Source: Manduca sexta
Taxonomy: Eukaryota; Arthropoda; Insecta; Lepidoptera; Sphingidae
Direction of reading: 5' to 3'
DNA: 64,000 nucleotides
Assembly (NCBI RefSeq): GCF_014839805.1
Contig: NC_051121.1
Location: 3,951,116-4,015,115, forward strand
Below, one piece after another: positions 13,301 to 24,658 of this stretch (position 1 is its first letter; each line of letters begins with the position of its first letter). Under the pieces are notes generated by a model. That model was given only the letters and a program-made list of their open reading frames with translations, was not told where the DNA came from and ran no database searches. A program made the translations under genes and the position numbers.

Positions 13301-16300
13301 GAGAATTTCACAGGTATGCAGATTTCCTCGCGATGTTTTCCTTCACCGTTAAAGCAAGCTATAATTTACAAAGAATACACATAATTTTGGGTGTGTCCTT
13401 GGGTTTTGAACCTTCGGACATTCGTCTCCGCAGTCCGTTCAACAACCAAGTAGACTATCGTTGCTGCCGATGATCACTTACCATTAGGTTACCTATTCGC
13501 CGTTCTTAAGAAGCTAAACTTACCATCTCCATTCTCGTACCAATAATCTGCTGTCTCGTCATAAAATGCAGCAACAGCCGTCGCCTAAAATGTTTATTAA
13601 CTACTGGTTTTAACCGACTTCAAAAAAGAAAAAGTTCTCAATTCGACTGTATTTTCTTTTCAATAAACAATCTGAAACCTTAATACAATTCCAAAAATAA
13701 ACTAATCATAATAACTCATTTGTAAGCATGTCAAAAAAAATATTGATTGGTCCATTCTTGGTTCAACGTTCATTAAGAACGTTCATTGAAAAAAATGGTG
13801 AATTATATAGTTGTAGGCAAATTTTTTAAACGTAAAAAAAATATTTGCATTAGTTTACTTTGACATTCCTTATTCAAAAAACCTGTCAAATGTCGAAATT
13901 ATTCTTTCAAAACGTTATCTGATGATTGAAATATAACTAGCCCTTACTAGATTATATACGGGTATTGTAATCTCTTGGAATGAAGAATATAAGCACTACT
14001 TTAAGCTGTAACTTGAAAAATAGTGTAAAATAAAAATATAGCACACCTCACAAATTTCCAATATAAGCGCCAGAGAAAATAAAACAAAAAAACATCAAAA
14101 ACTTCGTTGAACAAATTGCAATATTTTTAGCTAAAAACATATTTTATATATTAAACGTATTTGTGCAAGGCGACTGCACTCGGCAGCAAATCCTGTTGCT
14201 ATCACGTTCTACATAATATTTCGATTCCAGTTATTTTTGTTCTTTTGCTACTAGCTGATGCCAAGATATTTTGTCTGCATTTACATTTAATTTACGGTCT
14301 CATTCAACATTTTTACGTCAAAAACATGCAATCAACATCATGACATGCATGGTCATACGTCATGTAAAACAAAACGTTATTTAATTCAATTTTATTGATT
14401 AATAATCATATATTAACAATGTTTACAAGCGAAATAAAAAAGAAAATAATATATTAGGATATAATTTTCTTTTTCAACGACATATAATTTTCTTCAAAGT
14501 ATATTTAAAAATAAAATTCACTTACCAATATAATAACCATTACCAATTCACACATCTTAACCAATTCCACGGAGCATTTCAATTATAAAACTTACAGTAA
14601 CTAAACCGTGGAACTAATTTAACACGAAACGAACAAATTAGAAACTAATTTCAAACATTGTATGCGTTTATTTTAAATTAAAAGCCTTGTAGCAGAACAA
14701 AAGCGAAATTATTTATGTAATTTTGTAAGTAATCTCATGACGCGTGTAAAGAATGCAAACAGATCTCATTTTTTTACAAAGTCTTGACTTATTTTCTGTG
14801 GATGTCGAACAATATTTTAAGACACAGCAAACTCTAATAATTCGTACGAACTAATCCGTGTGTGGCAATACGCTATCATGGAAAAGCTATTATTAATTAA
14901 CCTTTAGGAATACTACGGTGGACAAAAAATAATAATTGAAATTCTTGCATTTACGTTGTATTTTTTTTTATACGGCCACAGTTATCCCTCTGCACCTAAT
15001 AGTAAGTGGAGTGGGGTCTAATAGAATGTCGACTGACGAGAGATGATTACCACTCGACAGTCAACACAAGTATGCCGGCCTGTTAGAACCGGATACACAC
15101 AGACTGATCCCAAAACGCGACACACTTACGTGTGTCACTATGGCGGGTTTTATATACTGTGGTCGCTATCCTTGCGATTTTTTTTCTTTCTGGATATAAA
15201 ATATATCCTACCACCAGCTAAATATATAATATACAATGTAAGTACACATCACCATCTTTCTGCAAACTGTATTTTATGATTGATCTAGCGAAAACAATCA
15301 AATAAATACTAATAACAAAAATATTATTTATTAGTATTAGTTCACTGCCTTGGTGATGTAATTGTATTACGGTACGACTGCAGTGGTACTACTAGTCGGT
15401 CTAGATTTCGTTTCAGCCTTAATGGTCAAAATAGGTCCCTCCATGACGGCTACAAAGTCTTGGAAACATTAAGAAAATTATAATATAAAAAAAAACGATA
15501 AAATTCGAAAAATGGTTTAATATCAATAGGTTTGCAAATTAAGTGTTTCAATAGCGGACAAATAAAAAAACATTAAATACAAATAATATAATTTCATTTT
15601 AATGTTCTTAACATATCGGCGTATAATTGGTATTCACTCCTTATATTGTTTACGAAGATATTTGGCTGGCAGGTGCTACTTTACCCTGTAATACAAATAC
15701 AGAATTACTCCAGGGCACTACCTAGACCTATGTGACCTACTTTGATAAACAGAATATTAAGCAGCCACTAGCAAATGAGACAGAATACATAGACACCACA
15801 TAGGTATCAATATAAATTTATTTGTTTCTCTATTTTGAAAATTTAAGAGTCCTTCAAAGCTTTATGATCATTTGAATAAAAAAATAAAAAAACTATCAAT
15901 ATCAAACGCAACCATCACCAAGAATCATTTAGGAGCAAACAATAAACACTATATTTAGGATACCTTTCTGAGTGAGACAAACTTGCAATTTTTGGTGAAA
16001 TTGCAACGTCTCTGACCGTCCTCATCGCAAACGCAATCATAGCAGTCACCTCGCCAGCTGGTCCGGGGAGCGCAGACTGGGGTCTTCCTCTCAGGGGGAC
16101 AGAGGATGGCCCTTAGAGCTTCTTGTTCGGGCATGAATTTCTTGCTTCCTACGAAATTTAAAAATGATAATCGGATTGGTTATTATCATTCTTATTCATT
16201 TACATCATCATAACACATCCATGGCGAGGCAGCGTTGAGGAGAGATTATTTTAGAAATAAGATGATATTTATTTACCTACAGGTAAATTAATTAAATGTA

Positions 16301-19300
16301 GTTCCTACAAAAATAACTGCTTTTGCCAAGCTCTTACAGTATAGGAAGTCGTATGTTACTTAAACTTAATTATGTATTTACTTTCTATTTATTTGAATAA
16401 GATTCTAAAGCTATTTCAACAACTTCATTATCAAGTGTAAGACTTAAAAATCAAGGCATCTTACTCAAAACTTAGTCATAAGGTTCATAAAAGAACAAAA
16501 TCATCATACCAGAATCTCTAGGAACAGCCTCGTCACACTCCATTAAAGTACATATCGGTATGCCAACACTATTGCATTTACATGTGTTACAAGAATCCAA
16601 TTTGAAATTCGAGTGTGGTTTGCATTGCATTGGCTTGTCTGTAAAGTAGATTTAAGATATAAATAATAAAATCAGCCCTGTATTATATATTGTCCCACAG
16701 CTGGACACGGGCCTTTACTACTGAGAAGGTTAGGCCTTAGTCTACTAAGGTGGTCTAGTGTGGGTTGGTATTTCATATATTCGAAATTCGTATGGAAAAT
16801 GAACGAAAATCTAAGGCATGCCGGTTTCCTAACGATGTTTTTCTTCATTGTAAAAGCAAGCAATAATTCACAAAGAATACACACATAACTTTAAAAGTGC
16901 GTACCCTTGGGTTTTAACCAGCGGAAAAATTCGGCATTCCATTTCCCTCCCAACTAGGCTATCGCCGCTTCAGTTCGGTTATTCATATAATAATTAAATA
17001 GTTCAAAAATATTATTAGAGCCTAGCTACAACTAAATAATTAGAGCTAAGCTACGGACCTATTAGCTTTCAGAATGAAAGTGCCGAATCGACTAAGATAA
17101 TGCCACTGTCTATTAGAAAACCATCGCGCTGTGGCAGCTAACTGTTTGGTTCCCTACGATGAATTAGGTTTCCCGAGGCCCAAAACATTCATCGTACTAT
17201 GTAACCATCATTTTTTTAGTAGTGCTTTTTGTGAGCAATGGAAATTACAAAAAAAGAAATTATACAAAAATATGATAATAGTCTTACCAAGCTTTGGCCC
17301 TATAACACATTCTGGGATCCTCTTGCAAACTGGTACGCCTCCCGCCACACAAATACAACTTTGGCAATCAATCGTCCAACTTGTGCCAATTACGCACGCT
17401 GTAGTGTCTTCAGGTTTATTTTTTTGTTTATTTATAAGATCAAAGATGGCAACTAAATCGCCTTGATCATCTTGACCCCTTTCATCATCGCCATCGTCCT
17501 TCTGCAATTGAATTTTCCGTAGCATCTCAATAATCTGAACTTTTAATTCCTCCTTGTTTCGAATTTCATTGCTTTGGAGTAATTCTAGGAGCATTTGGTA
17601 CATTCTTTCAGTACTTTCTTTTTTATCTGACCTAGAAGGTTTCTTCTTCTTTTTCTTGATTTTCATACGTTTTTTGGGATCTACTGCTTGTTTTTCCGGT
17701 ACACGGTCATCGTCTTCTACTTCTTCGATAATCTTTTGCATAATTAGAAGGTCGTGAGGATTTTTGGGAGATGATTTTTTATTTTTAGATAAAAGTTCAA
17801 CAAGAGCGTTCCACGGCTCATCACGTGGCGATTTATCCGGCTTTTCTTCTACAATCTTATCTAAACTTGGTTTCTTTTTCTCATGATCTACTAAAACTTT
17901 CTTGTTATTATCTAAACCCTTGTGTTTAAAAAGATATTGTATAACTTCATTTATATCTTCTGGTTTTGTTTCACGTCCAGGAATTTCTAATGGTATTTTT
18001 TCCCCAGAACGCGGTTTATTCTTGTCTTGTTGTTTTATCAAATGATTATGGATAATTTTCATTAAATCATTCTTATTGTCAAAGCTGTTATATAATGATC
18101 TCAATTCGTTTAAATAATTTGAGCGTAAAACATCATTACCATTTTTAATTGACTCTTTGATTGCATCAAGAAGTAGCAATAATTTTAAAATTTTTGGATC
18201 TTCAGAAGATGGCTTATCCGGCTTAATTTCTTTACTTTTATCTAAATCACCCTGAGGCTTGCCTTGTAGCCGATGAAGTACATTCCAGAGTTCCATTAGA
18301 TTATTTAATGTCTTTTGCTGATCTTCCGAATTTCCTTGCGATTGCAGTTGTTTAATGATAAAGTCAAATAGAACTTGAAGAAGTTGGTTTTGGTAGCCAT
18401 GCGTATGGAATAGATATATCAGTCTGTGTATAAAGTCGTACGTTATTTGTTTACTTTGTACGAGTTTGTACAACAATTTCAATAACTCCATTTGAGGTTC
18501 TGATATCCTGTACCGCTTATCGGCTGGTGTTTCAGTAGTTGTTGTTTGATCACGCGTTTCTAAATATTCTCTAATCTTCTCTAATATCGCTTGTTCCTCG
18601 TCTAAATTTTCTTTTGATCTACCTCCCTTTTCTTTTTGATTGACAACTTCTTCTTTCTTTGTTTGTTTTTTTGTAACATCTGGCATTACACCTTTCAAAT
18701 TAACTAGTACTGCCTTTTCTACTTTACCATCTTTGAGATCAGTTTCGTTTTCGTCGTTTACTGGCCAATTGAAGTTATGTAACTGTTGCAACAAATGCTT
18801 CGAAGATGTTTTAGATTCTTCGTCTTGCGTTTTAGTTTGATTGTATAATATAATTTTCTGTGACATTTCTTCTGTATGTGAGTGATGTTTATTTGACTTA
18901 ACATCTTCTGTGAGATCATAATCTAAAGGATTACCTGCCTGATCTGATTTAAAGAATTTCAATCTTATTGTTGTATTCGTGTTTCCAGGCCCAACATGCG
19001 AAAATACCGGCGAAGATTTTCCCCCATCATCTCTACGATGTGGATATACAGAGGATTTTATAATTCTCTCCACTGTAACTATTTCAGGAGAATTATCAAC
19101 GTCTTCAGGATTTGCATCTTTTCTTAACTTATTATGTCCGTCGGGAGATATGACATCTGTGATATAGATAAATTATAAATTATCAACAAATATAAATGAT
19201 AGTGCAAAAACATTTGAATTTGAGTGATTTTTTGCTTTAAAAATAGAATCCATAAAATTATCTTACCTCTTTGGGGCTTGATTTCCCAAGATTGAACAAG

Positions 19301-19978
19301 TGAACAACATAATATCTGGAACAAAAAAATGTGGTATATTTATTATAATTCAGTTATAAATATACTTCAGAAAATAATTCTCCCATAAGTTTTTATTTTA
19401 GGATATTATGGTGGAAGTGAGCTCCGTGTCAAGTAAAGTTCTAATCCTAAGCAATTACTCTGCGTTTTTTTAATTGGAAAACACTTCATTTTCCATTTCT
19501 CGACCCGAGAGCCGAAACAAAAACTCTTCTTAATAAAATCTAGACCAAACAACTTTAATTAATAAATATATATATTTATTTAGCACTTTATAACCAATGT
19601 ATATAGGCGGACGTAATGTCGTAGACATTCTCTACCAGTCAACCTTAGGTGCAGAGATAATCATGGTAGGTGTATTACAGGTAAGTTGAAAATAGTGAAA
19701 AAATTCAAATATAATTAATAAATTATTATGAGATAGTGGAGCCTCTTTCAGAATGTTCAGCGACTGCAGACATAGTAGAGCGTCAGTGTTTCACATCAGC
19801 TATTTGTTATTTTACGCGCGTCACTATATTTTGTTTTGTTTGGCTGATATAAAATAATAATATGAATAATCGCGATAATATCCCTACTTTTATTATAATA
19901 ATCAATAAATATTTATTCATAATGTAAAAACCAAAGAATAAATTAAATACTCACAAGAAAAGAACAAAATATGATCAT
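7395..19978 (-). CDS. Secreted multi-domain pacifastin-type protease inhibitor, 14 exons
   Basis: Minus-strand exons: 19955-19978, 19267-19315, 17288-19156, 16510-16638, 15964-16148, 13524-13584, 12851-12952, 11561-11671, 11252-11263, 9407-9550, 8762-8887, 8605-8625, 8387-8500 and 7395-7597. They total 3150 nt, an uninterrupted 1049-residue protein plus TGA; every junction has AG/GT signals and matching phase. The start MIIFCSFLILCCSLVQS is a signal peptide split over exons 1-2. Eight six-cysteine modules of the pattern C-x(8-14)-C-x2-C-x-C-x(n)-C-x(3-6)-C lie in exons 3 (end), 4, 5, 8, 10, 11, 13 and 14. Typical cores are CNTCKC in exon 4 and CNECIC with SCTKRDC in exon 10. This is the pacifastin light-chain (insect serine protease inhibitor) signature. 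Residues after Cys5 suggest Lys at P1 in the exon 10 module and Leu in the exon 4 module; these are inferences. Exon limits could shift slightly, and silk-gland expression is not shown. Confidence 0.85.
8160..8320 (+). repeat. tRNA-related SINE, family 2, degenerate
   Basis: This piece shares with the better copies at 42345-42605 and 53653-53910 the words GCGTAGTTGTG, CAGTATTTTC, CATCAGCCCGAGCTC and AATTTGTGC. It lies in the intron between exons 13 and 14 of the pacifastin-type gene. Confidence 0.6.
9887..10125 (-). mobile_element. Helitron-like non-autonomous element, decayed
   Basis: The left edge reads A|CTAGCTTTGCTCCCGGTTCGCCCGCG, the reverse complement of a Helitron-type 3' end (GC-rich hairpin then CTAG before host T). 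The right edge near AAACAAACAAACAA is approximate. It sits in an intron of the pacifastin-type gene. Confidence 0.5.
11698..11863 (+). mobile_element. Short Helitron-like element
   Basis: It starts TCTATATTAATATATAGCTG followed by AAGAGTTTGTTT, matching the 5' end of the element at 23891, after a host A. It ends near AATAGCTAC before T, a decayed CTAG terminus. It lies in the intron between exons 7 and 8 of the pacifastin-type gene. Confidence 0.55.
12260..12500 (-). repeat. tRNA-related SINE, family 2
   Basis: On the minus strand this matches the body of the family 2 element (words CAGCCCGGAGTCTGGAATTT, GGCGAAAGGCTCGCCCCC and GGGACGGAACGCACTT). It is one of two such copies in tandem (see 12600-12800), in the intron between exons 7 and 8 of the pacifastin-type gene. 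Confidence 0.75.
12600..12800 (-). repeat. tRNA-related SINE, family 2
   Basis: The minus strand includes the tRNA-like head GCCTCGGTGGCGTAGTTG and a B-box-like GGTTTCGAATCC, followed by the family body. It ends about 50 bases from the 3' end of exon 7 of the pacifastin-type gene. Confidence 0.7.
13176..13495 (-). repeat. tRNA-derived SINE, family A
   Basis: On the minus strand the head includes AGACGAATGTCCGAAGGTTC and other B-box-like sequence, and the tail reaches the conserved words GGACTAAGGCCTAATCCCTC and AGCAGCGGGATAGTATAT. The best copy is at 33765-34078. It lies beside exon 6 of the pacifastin-type gene. Confidence 0.8.
14970..15235 (+). repeat. Interspersed repeat, family 3
   Basis: It carries the words GTAAGTGGAGTGGGGTC, GACGAGAGATGATTACC, ATGCCGGCCTGTT, CTGATCCCAAAACGCGACAC and ATGGATATAAAATATATCC-like sequence that recur at 42110-42335, 53415-53640, 61960-62150 and, inverted, 55730-55950. 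Probably a retroelement fragment. Confidence 0.7.
16670..16978 (-). repeat. tRNA-derived SINE, family A
   Basis: This diverged copy keeps TTAGGCCTTAGTCTACTA, GTGCGTACCCTTGGG and CTAGGCTATCGCCGCTT. It lies in the intron between exons 3 and 4 of the pacifastin-type gene. Confidence 0.75.
17288..19156 (-). CDS. Giant exon 3 of the pacifastin-type gene: Lys/Glu-rich, leucine-patterned region plus inhibitor module 1
   Basis: This single 1869-nt exon encodes about residues 25-648. After a short Asp/Pro-rich start it becomes strongly charged, with basic runs such as KKRMKIKKKKKKPSR and acidic runs such as EEVEDDDR, and carries recurring leucine clusters: QMELLKLLYKLVQ, ILKLLLLLDAIKE, WNALVELLSK and MYQMLLELLQ. 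These look like amphipathic helices separated by charged, Pro-containing linkers. The last 40 or so codons hold the first pacifastin module (cores TIDCQSCICVAGG and VCKRIPEC). The exon is entered and left in phase 1. The charged region resembles no family I recognise. The opposite-strand open frames here are shadows. Confidence 0.85.
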
Positions 19979-20035
19979 TTTACCAGTGTCCGTGGCCGCC
20001 GTGTCGCCTTTCCATTACTTTGAACCAAACCTCCC

Positions 20036-20043
20036 TTTATATA
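20036..20043 (-). promoter_or_regulatory. TATA box of the pacifastin-type gene
   Basis: On the minus strand TATATAAA is followed by GGGAGG and lies about 58 bases upstream of the ATG at 19978. With a start site about 30 bases downstream the 5' leader would be some 30 bases long. The position, about 30 bases ahead of a short leader, supports a TATA-driven, possibly tissue-specific promoter. Confidence 0.6.
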
Positions 20044-20920
20044 AATTAAGTCATGTTTCAATAATCAATTATTGTTAAATTCCACAAAATAACTACGTGT
20101 ATGTAGTTATTACATACATTATTATAATAGACCATGCAATCGAAATTCAATCGTAAAACATAACGAATTTAGTTCAATTTTCAACGTATCTGGTTTGGCA
20201 AATTGGCACTTATTTACGCCGAAACAGTAAAACAACACGAATCAATTTATTTTACATATGAAAATAATAATGACGCGTAATTTGTCGAAAGGCTTTATTA
20301 TATTGAAACAATAATCAACCGAATTTGATCCGCGGCATAATGAGGAAAACTTATTGCAAAATTAATTTATAGAAATAATTAAATTAACACCTGATGGCCA
20401 GTGCGAGGTGTCCGCATTAATTTCGACTAATAAAACGCTATAGTTTCCATATGAAACAACAATTTCTCGTTATATTTGTAAAGAAAAAATACTGTTTTAT
20501 TATTTATTTTTAAGTCATCAAGTAACTGTTTTCGCATAAATACCTCACATTTCGAAATAATCTCTCAGAAAAGATCAATATGACAGAAAAAGTTTGATAA
20601 ATCGTGGTACAAAGCATCTAAACCAACGAAGCTGGGTCGGAACACTAATCCACGAATAACATGAGTTCGATTCGATATAAAAGTATTTAGCAAGTCCTAA
20701 GCGTCTAGATCTTATGGGTATATTTCCTAGAAACTCTTGTTATGTTATTCAAATATTACGGCCAACTGATTCCTGATATCTTTGCGTATGGTTTGGGAAT
20801 ATGCTTTAAAGAAATAAGTTATGAAATCGGTGAAAGGATATTTTAATTATTCATATTTAGGCTTAGTAAATAAAATGCCTCCGATTAATACGCCCGTGCT
20901 TAATCGTATACATAGCATAA
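20044..20920. other. Intergenic DNA upstream of the pacifastin-type gene
   Basis: AT-rich sequence with no recognised gene or element. It presumably holds upstream control sequence for the minus-strand gene, but no specific site could be assigned. Confidence 0.5.
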
Positions 20921-21185
20921 TCCTACTATTATTATAAATGCGAAAGTTTATGAGGATAGATGTATGGTTGTATGTATGTTTGTTCCTCTTTCACGAAAAA
21001 ACTACTCAACGAATTTGGATGAAACTTTACAGTACTATTGGTTATACATCAGAACAACACATAGGCTACAATTTATAATGATTTTGTGTAATTTGGTCAT
21101 AATATACGATACATGTCAAGTAAGTCGGAAAAAAATTTATCACGAAAATTTCCTTCACGCGGACGAAGCCGCGAGCAAAAGCTTG
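20921..21185 (+). mobile_element. Helitron-like non-autonomous element
   Basis: It begins TCCTACTATTATTATAAATG after a host A and ends with a GC-rich palindromic stretch (GCGGACGAAGCCGCGAGC) followed by AAAAGCTTG before T, close to the Helitron consensus of hairpin plus CTRR. There is no coding capacity. Confidence 0.6.
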
Positions 21186-23890
21186 TATTACTATAATTAA
21201 TGATTGGATTTTACTGTATTTTTATTCAAATCACATTTTTGATATGCTATTACAAATACTTCAATAATACTTATACAATATATAAAATATCAGACGAACC
21301 TAAACGTAACGTTGAGTTAGTGACAAGTAAGATAATTTGCCCGTCTCGAATAGAGCTAATCCAGTCGGTTAGTTAGCCGGGAACTTGCCCGCTCCTAGGT
21401 CCCTCGGTACATCCTGCAATTTCTTGGAAAATACCTAATTGGATCCCAACTTCGCTGCAAATGCCGACGACTGTAATTTTAAGTGTCTGTGTTTATGTAT
21501 CTGAGTTGCTTTAAGATAGCAACTTTGAAGTAGGAATTAGTATCAAGTTATGAGTATCTACAATATTAGTTGATTTTTGTGACGTGTTCGTTACTTCTGT
21601 GCATATTAGTATCAGTATCATTGTGCGAGATTTTTTGTATGCCGCGTGTCAAATGCCAAAAAAATTATTAAGCGAATTATTTTTTTTATAAATTCTATTT
21701 TATATCACCCATACTACACACTTTTCCCCTGCCAAAGTGACTCCTCTATCTGATGGTAAGTAGAGTGACGTCCAGAGAGAATATCGGCTGTAAAGCTAAT
21801 TTTCCCTCGTCAATCGACACGGTTATGCCGGCCTGTTCTCAAAAACATTAAACTTAAAATATATATTAAATAGTAGTTAGAAATAAGAATTTGACAAGAA
21901 AATATTCTGTAAACATAAAATCCGAAAGCTTAATCATGAGCTACGTATTTTACTTTGCCCGAGCAAAAGTTATTTAAAGATATCAACCTTCAAGTTAAAG
22001 AGAAGTAAAAAATCGTGGCAACAGCGTCGCGCAACTGTCCGGGAGCGAGTTAATAAATAATTTACGCATGGAACCAGCTTACAGGACCGAATTATGAAAA
22101 AAATAATTAAAGCCAAAATATTAGTTGATTTATGTGCCCTGTTCATCACTTCTGAGCTACAATTACAAATGGTTAACAAAATCTGGAAATAATACTAGTA
22201 CTACCGACGTTTCGAAGATTTTGCAGCCTTCATTGCCGCGGCGTATTTTTTTGTCCTGTGTTTTATTGTGGAATAAATGATAAGAGTCGCTATAGTGTTG
22301 TGTTTATGTATGTATGCCTGCAAAGGGCAGGGGCTCGCTATGTCTGTCTTCCTTAGCGGCGTTATTAATAAGCGAAAGGCAGATCTTCCACAGGGGCAGG
22401 ACTAAAGCACAGCATGCTTTCGTCTGCGCCTCGGCCGTCCCCCTGAGGAATAAACGGTCTGGTTGAAATGTGTGTAAGTGCGATGAGTTGAGTAGTAGTA
22501 TTTTTTTATTATAGGATATCGTTAAATAGATATTACGTACATTGTTGAAGCAAAGTAACAATTAATTGATACTAAGAGTAAATGTTGACGCGTAAAAGGT
22601 GACCGAAGTATGCAAACAAAAGGAAACTACTAAGTAAATTAAATAAACTAGAGTAAACTTATTATTATTAAGATTAGGGATGAGTTATGTTTGAAGTGGT
22701 GGAATAAAAGCTGCAGCCTTCTTAATATAATAATATAAAAACTACAGTTTTCAATATCAATATAGTATCAACCCAGAGTCTAGAATTTGTGCCTGATATG
22801 GCGATAGGCTCGCCCCCTGTCACATCATGGGACGGAACACACTTGGCGAAAAGTGAGTGCCCTGGTTACCTCTCTGCATACCCACTTCAGGGATAAATGC
22901 GTGATGTATGTTTATTTTTTTTATCAATATCAAAATAAATCATTTCTAACTGAATCCCAAATCCGCGTCTGTCGTATTCTTATCTCCAACTCAATTCAAA
23001 GCCACTCGGAAGAAAATTTATTTTGTGAAGCGCAATAAATCCTCTTCTATTTTGCGTGACGTAACAATGATTACGGGCCTCGGGGATCAACGTGGGCGCT
23101 GGATTCATTGTTTACACTCGTGGACTTTTCACGTCATATCTTTTGATAGTTAGTGTTTTTTAATCCGTACTCGCAAGCATTTTCTTCATTGACAGCTATT
23201 CAAAATTAGTTAAATTGCGACGTTTGTCTTATGGTCAGTTTATAGTTAAATATAAGAGTTATAGAGGGAATAAGGTCAGGAGCCCTATTTAAGAAATAAG
23301 AAATAAATTTATTTTCCAAAAAGTTACACAACTTATAAAGTAGTAGTAGTAGTAGTATACAGTTGAAAAATTTATAGTGGACGACGTGCAGAAGTAGGAG
23401 CCTCGGAGTGTGTATGCATGTGTGTAAGTGTGAGTGTGAGTGGATGTGTGAGTGTGTGTATATTGATTTACGGGGGTATATCCGTCTTTTGGCAATAAAG
23501 GTGTTCTAATCAAAGCACTGCTTTGTTACCCCTATAGGTAAATAGGGCATTTTTTAATCTCGTATATACGGCTATCGAAGCTATGCTTCGAACAAAACGC
23601 AACTGCAAAAACGAATTCGCCCCTATTGACGGAATAGCACCCCTTAACTTTTATATATTTCGGAGTATTAAGGCTGGTACATTTTTTTAAAGATAACCTG
23701 CTATGTTACAAATACGAAATATCTGTTACCAACGCTTTCAACTCATGGCTGAACTACTGAACTAATGTCAATGAAACTTAATACAGATTAAAGATTAACC
23801 TCAAGAAAAGATATAAGCAGTTATAGTGAGGCACGCGAAAACAATGACGTCATATTTTTTTTTTAAATTACATTTCTAATTGAACACCAA
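21186..23890. other. Intergenic DNA with repeat fragments, no supportable gene
   Basis: It contains pieces of known window families: family 3 near 21720-21835, a MITE fragment near 22190-22230 (GACGTTTCGAAGATTTTGCAG) and family 2 near 22764-22905. A simple GT/GA-rich tract lies near 23399-23460 and a (TAG)n tract near 23340. A foldback-like element occupies roughly 23460-23640 (GTATATCCGTCTTTTGGCA, ATACGGCTATCGAAGC). Confidence 0.5.
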
Positions 23891-24658
23891 TCTATACTAT
23901 TATATAAAGCTGAAGAGTTTGTTTGTTTGTTTGTTTGTTTGTTTGTTTGTTTGTTTGTTTGTTTGAACGCGCTAATCTCAGGAACTACCAGTCCAAATTG
24001 AAAAATTCTTTTTGCGTTGGATAGCCCTTTGTTCGTGGAGTGCTATAGGCTATATATCATCACGCTATACTCAATAGGAGCGGGGCAGTAATGGCTAATC
24101 TCAGGAACTACCGGTTCAAACTGAAAAAATATTTTGTGTTGGATAGTTCTTTGTTCGTGGAGTACTATGGGGTATATATCATCACGTTATGACCAATAGG
24201 AGCGGAGCAGTAATGGCTAATCTCAGGAACTACCGTGTTTGAACTGAAAAAATCTTTTTGTGTTGGATAGCCCTTTATTCCTGGAGTGCTATTGGCTATA
24301 TATCATCACACTATGACCAATCGGAGCGGAGCAGTAATGAAACATGTTGCAAAAAGGGGGAAAATTATTAGTTTTGAGAGCTTCCGTTGCGTGCGCTGCG
24401 TAAACGGTTAAAGTTATGCAACAATGATGTATGACGGGATTATTCCTCTTAAAAAGTTCTAAAAAATATATTATAAAACAAAGTCCCCCGCTGCATCTGT
24501 CTGCCTGAACGTGTTAAACTGAAAAACTACCCAACGTATTAAGATGAAATTTGGTATGGAGACAGTTTGAGAGGCTCCCGGGAAACTACTACTTTTATAA
24601 CGGAAAACTTTAGCCTGAAAAACTTTATAACGCGGGCGGAGCCGCGGGCAAAAGCTAG
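23891..24658 (+). mobile_element. Non-autonomous Helitron with internal tandem repeats
   Basis: The 5' end is TCTATACTATTATATAAAGC after a host A. The 3' end is a GC-rich hairpin (CGCGGGCGGAGCCGCGG) followed by GCAAAAGCTAG, then host T. This matches the Helitron rule of 5' TC, 3' hairpin plus CTRR and insertion between A and T without target duplication. Inside are a (TTTG)n tract at about 23917-23965 and three tandem copies of a roughly 122-base unit. No Rep/helicase frame is present, so it would need an autonomous partner. Confidence 0.75.
23972..24340 (+). repeat. Three tandem copies of a 122-base unit inside the Helitron
   Basis: CTAATCTCAGGAACTACC occurs at 23972, 24095 and 24217, each followed by the same succession (TTGGATAG, CTATATATCATCAC, CAATAGGAGCGG, GCAGTAATG). 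The spacing is 123 and 122 bases. Confidence 0.85.

Noticed and set aside
17131..17466. 111-codon open frame on the plus strand
   Set aside because: It lies opposite the giant exon of the pacifastin-type gene and the adjacent intron; the minus strand has the spliced, domain-bearing frame.
23917..23965. Regular short repeats resembling an array
   Set aside because: It is a simple (TTTG)n microsatellite inside a Helitron; CRISPR arrays are not expected in an insect genome and there are no spacers.
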